DNA from: DAOTTW01 sp034437615
GTDB taxonomy: Bacteria; Chloroflexota; Anaerolineae; Aggregatilineales; Phototrophicaceae
Direction: 5' to 3'
NCBI GenBank assembly: GCA_034437615.1
Contig: DAOTTW010000182.1
Span: forward strand, 1 to 10,185
Length of the DNA stretch: 10,185 nucleotides
Below are positions 6,482-10,185 of the stretch, one piece after another. The position numbers and the translations under genes are program-made. Below the pieces are notes generated by a model that had not been told where the DNA came from, did no database searches, and saw only the letters and a program-made list of their open reading frames with translations. Every line of letters begins with the position of its first letter. The first letter of the stretch is position 1.

Positions 6482-7015
6482 TCATTGCCAGAACGTTTTC
6501 TCAATCTCCCGCAATTCAGCTTCACGCTGCGCATAATCCGGCATGTGCAGCGCCACCAGCGCCCAAAATTGCGGCCCATGATTTAGCTCCTGCAAATGCG
6601 CCAACTCATGACACACCACGTACTCCACGATATGACGCGGTAGCCAGCTTAAGCGCGTATTCAGCGTGACCGTCGCCCGCTCCGTACACGACCCCCAGCG
6701 GCGGTGCATCTCTCGTAGCGTGACGCGCTTGGGGTGCAGGTTCATCAGCCCCGCGTAATGCGCTACCATTTGCAGGATGTCATCACGCGGCGTCTGTTCG
6801 GTGGGTGCTTGTGGCAGCCTGCCCCGATTTTTCTTCAGATAGCTGCTGATAAAGCGCTGCACCTGCGGGTCGTTCGGGTCGGCATAGGTCGGGATGAACA
6901 CCTCAAGGTAGCCAGGAATCGGGCGTATCATGATGGTTTTGCGCTTCTGCCGCCGGATTTTCACCGGATAGCTGTACGCTTTAGGCTTGGGTTGTTTGGG
7001 CATCGGATTCTGCAA
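6482..7015 (-). CDS. YgjP-like zinc metallopeptidase domain protein
   Basis: A 177-residue protein of the YgjP-like/WLM metallohydrolase group. The zinc site is clear: HELAH at 136-140 (H136, E137, H140) with a third ligand H146 in NHGPQFW, the family's spacing. Upstream is the diagnostic RWGSC (106-110) followed by VTLNTRLSWLP (116-126). The basic N-terminus (KIRRQKRKTIMIRP, 19-32) matches the family's starting strand. It is shorter than typical members (about 220-240 residues) because of a compact region before the RWGSC motif. The longest frame starts with TTG at 7013-7015; an in-frame ATG (7001-7003, residue 5) is an equal candidate, and neither has a strong ribosome binding site. Physiological substrate unknown; cytoplasmic. 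It lies downstream of the 590-residue gene on the same strand, separated by a hairpin repeat with a T-tract, so probably a separate transcript. Confidence 0.9.
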   Translation of the reverse strand: MQNPMPKQPKPKAYSYPVKIRRQKRKTIMIRPIPGYLEVFIPTYADPNDPQVQRFISSYLKKNRGRLPQAPTEQTPRDDILQMVAHYAGLMNLHPKRVTLREMHRRWGSCTERATVTLNTRLSWLPRHIVEYVVCHELAHLQELNHGPQFWALVALHMPDYAQREAELREIEKTFWQ

Positions 7016-7051
7016 TCATGCTTCGCTGTCTTGATTTAGGCTTTTGCATCT

Positions 7052-7177
7052 AAAAAACAAGCAATGCGGCTGACGCCGCTCGGACACCTAGAAGAGTGTC
7101 CCTATACGGCATCGTTCGTAAGGACACGGCAAGCCGTGTCCGCAAACCAGGCCCATTATTTTGCTGAGATGGCCTTA
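7052..7177 (-). repeat. Palindromic intergenic repeat, copy 3, with terminator-like end
   Basis: Read on the - strand it starts with the stop codon of the large exported protein (TAAGGCCATC, 7177 downward) and matches copy 1 throughout, with about eight substitutions and a 12-base insertion after AATAATGG. Hairpins: GGACACGGC/GCCGTGTCC (7122-7141), an imperfect GGACAC/GTGTCC (7082-7101), and GCGGC/GCCGC (7066-7079). Eight bases after the last hairpin comes a run of six T on the - strand (7057-7052), so this copy looks able to terminate transcription of the gene before it. Confidence 0.85.
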
Positions 7178-8947
7178 CGTGCCCGCCAGCGCCGGGTCGT
7201 TCAGCCAGATGTCCGTCGAGAAGAGCGTCGTACCCTCGATAATCAGGTTCGTTGAATAGCCATACGGCAATTCGTACACATTCAGGCCGTTGAACTGTTG
7301 CAGCACCGGCAACACCTGCCCCGTAGAGTTATTCACCACGCGCACCACTGGCTCACAGGCGATCTGTGCGACCTCGCGGCAGATTTCGAGCGTCACCTGT
7401 GCGCTGTTCGTCTCTGGTTGCTGCGCCACATAGTTCACGCGGATGTGGTTCCAGCTTACCTGTGTGCGGTCGCCGTCGGCGGCGATCTGTTCCGGTGCGA
7501 TGGCGGCCTGTGGCGTGGCGGCGGTGATGACCTCAAATAGCGCGCCGCTGCCTGTCGGTGTGGGTGTGGAGCGCGGGCCGCTGCACCAATTCGCATCACA
7601 GAAGGTCAACGGGCGCACGCCTTCCAGCGTCGGCAAGCTCTGGAATACCTCCGGCTCCAGCGTCGTCCAGCGCAGGTCAACATACACCGCGAAGTTCTCG
7701 CCACTGACGAACATCATGGTCGATTCGTTAAAGTTGCGATACCAGGCCCGAAACTCTGTGCCAAGCGGCATCGGCCCCATGTATTGCGTCGCGGCAACGT
7801 CTAAATAGCTGAAGGCGTTCTCGCTGCTGGCCAGGAAGCGCTCGTTCTCACGATCAACGACCTCATCAGGTGTCACAGGTGGGTTTTCGGCCAGGTTATT
7901 GGCTGCGAAGGCCACACGCTGGCAATAATTCTCGCTGCCAATCGTCTCCGGGGAGGCTGAGAATTCGAGGGCGGTTTCGGCCAGTAGCACCAGGTTCTGA
8001 ACAGCAGGCTCACAGCGGATAATCGGGTCGATGCCTTGCCAACCACGCGGACGCACCCCCGCACTCAGCGCCGCATCCGTCACCAGTTCCAGGTCAAAGC
8101 GCAGATTACGCGCATTGACAATCTGTGAGCTAGTCAGCGCCCCAATCCACCCCGGCGGACGCCGCCCCGGTGCGACCACCGCATCCGCCAGCAGTTCCAG
8201 GTCGTTCAGGATGTCCGGGGCCAGCGTGCCAGAGTTGATGTCTGTGTTGCGAATCCAGCCCGCTGGCCGTGTATCGAGGCCGAAAGTCTCATCAGCGATG
8301 CGTTCCAGATCGCCACGAATGGCCAGAATCGTCCCAGGGATGTTCTCGGCATCGCGGGATTCGTCAAAGGCTGTTGCGACGAGTTCGCTTTCAAGCTGCG
8401 CCGCCAGCGAACGGCAGTAATCAACCACGCCTTCGCCCACAGTCGGCTGCACGCCGTAATACAGGTCCAGCAGATACACGGTGTTCTGCACGGTGCGGCT
8501 GCACACCGCAGACGGTTCACCCCCGACCCAGCTTGAAGGCCGGATGTCGTCGCCAATGACTTCATCGGCGCTTAATTCGAGGTCGTGGCGCACATTGCGC
8601 AGCACCAGATCAGGCAGTGTGGTCGTCGCGCCGATCCAGTTCTCCGGGCGGCTGCCCTCACCATACACGTCATTCGCCAGCAGTTCGTTATCGAACCACA
8701 GGTTCGCTAGCGCATTGGCGGCACCCAGTTCACTCGGCCCGTTCCAATCCGGCGGGCGGCTGCCACCGCCAAAAACGCGGTCTGCCAGCGCTTCGAGGTC
8801 CAGCCGAATATCTAAAATTTGCCCCTCGAAGGCGGCTGCTTGCTGCGGTGGGCGGGCGTCAACGGGTTGGCTGGCCTCTCGCAAGCCTGCCGCTGCGCCA
8901 AACAGGAATAACAACGCGATTACGATTGTGTGCCTATGCCGTCTCAT
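7175..8947 (-). CDS. Large exported protein with six DLELLAD...RPxxW repeats, function unknown
   Basis: A 590-residue protein I do not recognise. It begins with a signal-peptide-like stretch: basic MRRHRH, then hydrophobic TIVIALLFLFGAAA (7-20). A motif of about 23 residues, roughly D-L-E-L-L-A-D-x-V-x-G-x-x-x-R-P-x-x-W-I-G, occurs six times (about 47-70, 84-106, 119-142, 210-232, 247-269, 282-305). After the third and the sixth copy comes a Cys-bounded segment, C149...YC178 and C312...YC342, both with VQN. The two halves are offset by 163 residues, so the region arose by tandem duplication. A central domain (about 350-458) with C450 and C455 follows, then a TPTPTGSG linker (461-468) and a probable beta-rich C-terminal domain with C523 and C531. 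All eight cysteines fall in close pairs, fitting disulfides outside the cytoplasm. The ATG at 8945-8947 lacks a clear ribosome binding site; a TATAAT lies 41 bases upstream. Possibly envelope-associated. Confidence 0.85.
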   Translation of the reverse strand: MRRHRHTIVIALLFLFGAAAGLREASQPVDARPPQQAAAFEGQILDIRLDLEALADRVFGGGSRPPDWNGPSELGAANALANLWFDNELLANDVYGEGSRPENWIGATTTLPDLVLRNVRHDLELSADEVIGDDIRPSSWVGGEPSAVCSRTVQNTVYLLDLYYGVQPTVGEGVVDYCRSLAAQLESELVATAFDESRDAENIPGTILAIRGDLERIADETFGLDTRPAGWIRNTDINSGTLAPDILNDLELLADAVVAPGRRPPGWIGALTSSQIVNARNLRFDLELVTDAALSAGVRPRGWQGIDPIIRCEPAVQNLVLLAETALEFSASPETIGSENYCQRVAFAANNLAENPPVTPDEVVDRENERFLASSENAFSYLDVAATQYMGPMPLGTEFRAWYRNFNESTMMFVSGENFAVYVDLRWTTLEPEVFQSLPTLEGVRPLTFCDANWCSGPRSTPTPTGSGALFEVITAATPQAAIAPEQIAADGDRTQVSWNHIRVNYVAQQPETNSAQVTLEICREVAQIACEPVVRVVNNSTGQVLPVLQQFNGLNVYELPYGYSTNLIIEGTTLFSTDIWLNDPALAGT

Positions 8948-8987
8948 GATGTGTTATCTATCGTTCCCGTGTGTCCATTTGGAACCT

Positions 8988-8993
8988 ATTATA
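8988..8993 (-). promoter_or_regulatory. Perfect -10 box upstream of the large exported protein
   Basis: On the - strand the sequence reads TATAAT, preceded by TTG, ending 40 bases before the ATG at 8947. That would give a leader of about 33 bases. No good -35 hexamer is found at 16-18 bases; TTGAGA (9008-9003) is only nine bases away. A plausible promoter, possibly relying on upstream TG contacts, in the 76-base gap after the NYN gene. Confidence 0.45.
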
Positions 8994-9023
8994 CAACGCT
9001 CATCTCAAACGCGCAGGCGGCGT

Positions 9024-9941
9024 TTAGTCCTTGTCGTCGTCGCCACCGCCGAATTCGGCTTCCCAGGCGTCGATGTCATCCCACGACAGGCTGTTGTCTT
9101 TGTTGCCGCGCCCCCGGTTGACCTGCGGTTTTTGCCTGGTGTGGCGCTTGGCGGTCTCTTCGCCCGTCTTGTCGATGGAGCGCGTCACGTGGTCGATGCG
9201 TGCGTTATCGGGGTTTTCGGGGTCACCGCCGAAAAGCGTCATCCAGGCGTCAATCTGGCTCTGGCCCAGCTTGATATTGGCGCGTTCGCCCATCTCTGGC
9301 GTCACCAGCGGCTCATTCAGCGGTGTATGGCCATTTTCGCCCTTGCGCTGCTTGCCGCCTTTAGCGTTGCGGCCTTCGATGGCGTCGCGTCTGGCGAGCT
9401 TCCGCTGGCGTTGCCAGTTCGGGGGTAGGTCAGTCGGTGGCGGCAGGCCCAACGTGCTGCCGATTTCGTCGTTGGGGTCGAAGCCGAAGATGCGCATCCA
9501 CTCCGCGACCTGATTCGGCGTCAGATATACGTCGCTGCGCTCGCCCACGTCAGGCTGTAGGCGCTTGGGCGGCACCAGCTTCGTCGCAAATTCCACACAG
9601 CGCAGCCCCTCCATACCGCGCCGTTCTGCGGCGGCCAATACCTCACGGTCCGACGACACCACAATCCACGAGCGCACGTCTGCTTCTTTCTTGATGCGCT
9701 GGCGGATGATGCTGTCGGCGTCGCTGTGCTTGGAGGAGGCGAACACGACTTTGACGGAATACGTAGATAGCTGCGAATGGCCGCCGGGTAAGCCCTCATC
9801 GAAGACGACGACGATTTTACGCCGTTCACGGGCCGCAAAGCCGCGTAGCTTCAGCACGAGCTTGGCCTCGTCGTGCGGGTCGGATAGGTCTATATCGGGC
9901 AAATACGAGATCAGGTTGTGTCCGTCGATTAGATAAGGCAT
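9024..9941 (-). CDS. NYN (YacP-like) RNase-fold protein with three-motif C-terminal tail
   Basis: A 305-residue protein. Residues 1 to about 125 are a YacP-type NYN domain of the PIN-like nuclease fold: LIDGHNL (4-10, with D6 and N9), VVVFDEG (44-50, D48), SDADSIIRQRI (73-83, D75) and VVSSDREV (94-101, D98). These are the usual acidic metal-site positions. The B. subtilis member (YacP/Rae1) is a ribosome-associated endoribonuclease; RNA cleavage here is inference. Family members are about 170 residues; this one has 180 extra. The extension has a basic linker (about 177-200) and three copies of a short motif: NQVAEWMRIFGFDP (143-156), SQIDAWMTLFGGDP (228-241) and DDIDAWEAEFGGG (288-300). The first two are each preceded by a GER segment. 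The tail ends in acidic DDDKD. ATG 9939-9941 follows a weak AGG. No signal peptide; cytoplasmic. Confidence 0.87.
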   Translation of the reverse strand: MPYLIDGHNLISYLPDIDLSDPHDEAKLVLKLRGFAARERRKIVVVFDEGLPGGHSQLSTYSVKVVFASSKHSDADSIIRQRIKKEADVRSWIVVSSDREVLAAAERRGMEGLRCVEFATKLVPPKRLQPDVGERSDVYLTPNQVAEWMRIFGFDPNDEIGSTLGLPPPTDLPPNWQRQRKLARRDAIEGRNAKGGKQRKGENGHTPLNEPLVTPEMGERANIKLGQSQIDAWMTLFGGDPENPDNARIDHVTRSIDKTGEETAKRHTRQKPQVNRGRGNKDNSLSWDDIDAWEAEFGGGDDDKD

Positions 9942-9984
9942 GGCGTTGCCTGGGTGATTATGCTTGCTCGGTCAGATATACACT

Positions 9985-10063
9985 TATGCTATCATAGGCG
10001 ACTAGCTGAATGCAGCGATGCGACCTCTCGCTCATTGTCGCCTAAGGAGCCATATGCTATAGT
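9985..10063 (+). promoter_or_regulatory. Promoter with inverted repeat and direct repeats before the last gene
   Basis: A -35 box TTGTCG (10035-10040), exactly 17 bases, then TATAGT (10058-10063) with an extended -10 TGC (10055-10057) make a good housekeeping-type promoter for the gene starting at 10140. Inverted 8-base arms TAGGCGAC (9995-10002) and GTCGCCTA (10037-10044) surround 34 bases, and the right arm overlaps the -35 box, as an operator might. The octamer TATGCTAT occurs twice in direct orientation (9985-9992 and 10053-10060). The upstream copy also reads TGC-TATCAT, a possible second -10 without a good -35. Confidence 0.55.
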
Positions 10064-10139
10064 CTGTGGCACACAAGCCGCTGTAATGCAAGTTTCGATG
10101 CACATTTGATTGACGAGATACACAACGTAAGGTCGGAGC

Positions 10140-10185
10140 ATGTCGCTGCGTTCAATGATTCCGTTTTTGATGCTGGTCTTTGTCG
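10140..10185 (+). CDS. N-terminus of a new gene, probably exported or membrane protein (partial)
   Basis: ATG 10140 is preceded by TAAGGT (10128-10133) with six bases between, a good ribosome binding site, and by an extended -10 promoter about 80 bases upstream. The 15 visible residues read MSLRSMIPFLMLVFV: one Arg and then an uninterrupted hydrophobic run, as in a signal peptide or first membrane helix. An in-frame ATG at 10155 is a less likely start. The family cannot be named. It is divergent from the NYN gene and shares a 198-base intergenic region with it. Confidence 0.6.
   Translation, partial: MSLRSMIPFLMLVFV

Noticed and set aside
8481..9428. A 315-codon open frame on the + strand
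   Set aside because: It runs antisense across both the exported repeat protein and the NYN gene, spans their intergenic gap, and has a low-complexity Ser/Arg/Pro-rich translation with no recognisable domain. The opposite-strand genes have clear motifs, so this is a shadow frame of GC-rich DNA.

Overview
The window is about 10.2 kb of GC-rich, gene-dense bacterial chromosome with no rRNA, tRNA, CRISPR or insertion sequence that I can see. The gene mix suggests a Chloroflexota bacterium, probably Anaerolineae-like: an FG-GAP-type secreted protein, an M42 peptidase, EtfBA, a Flp-type pilin, a YacP-type NYN protein, and many short intergenic palindromes. This placement is inference; there is no marker gene to prove it.

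Layout. The left part reads on the + strand: the C-terminal end of a membrane-anchored protein (1-199), a secreted FG-GAP/VCBS-like repeat protein (257-1624), an M42 aminopeptidase (1678-2742), and the electron transfer flavoprotein pair etfB (2869-3651) and etfA (3823-4857). A strong hairpin and a palindromic repeat follow etfA. They separate it from a convergent GNAT acetyltransferase on the - strand (4991-6022). Next comes a 57-residue Flp/Tad pilin on the + strand (6249-6422), then a second convergent junction with its own hairpin.

The right part reads on the - strand: a NYN/YacP-like RNase-fold protein (9941-9024), a large exported repeat protein of unknown function (8947-7175), and a YgjP-like zinc metallopeptidase (7015-6482). 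At the right edge a promoter-like region with an inverted repeat leads into a new + strand gene that starts at 10140 and is cut by the window end.

How the genes fit together. Only etfB and etfA form an obvious functional unit: the heterodimeric flavoprotein that carries electrons from acyl-CoA or related dehydrogenases to a quinone oxidoreductase, whose gene is not here. The rest looks like ordinary chromosomal housekeeping and envelope genes rather than a mobile or defence island.

The most interesting items are four. (1) A three-hairpin palindromic repeat occurs in three copies, always just downstream of a gene and in that gene's orientation; in two copies the repeat sequence includes the gene's stop codon. 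(2) The 590-residue exported protein has six copies of a DLELLAD...RPxxW motif arranged as an almost exact 163-residue internal duplication. (3) The NYN protein carries three copies of a short W..FG motif in its tail. (4) A five-copy 8-bp tandem repeat lies directly upstream of the etfB ribosome binding site.
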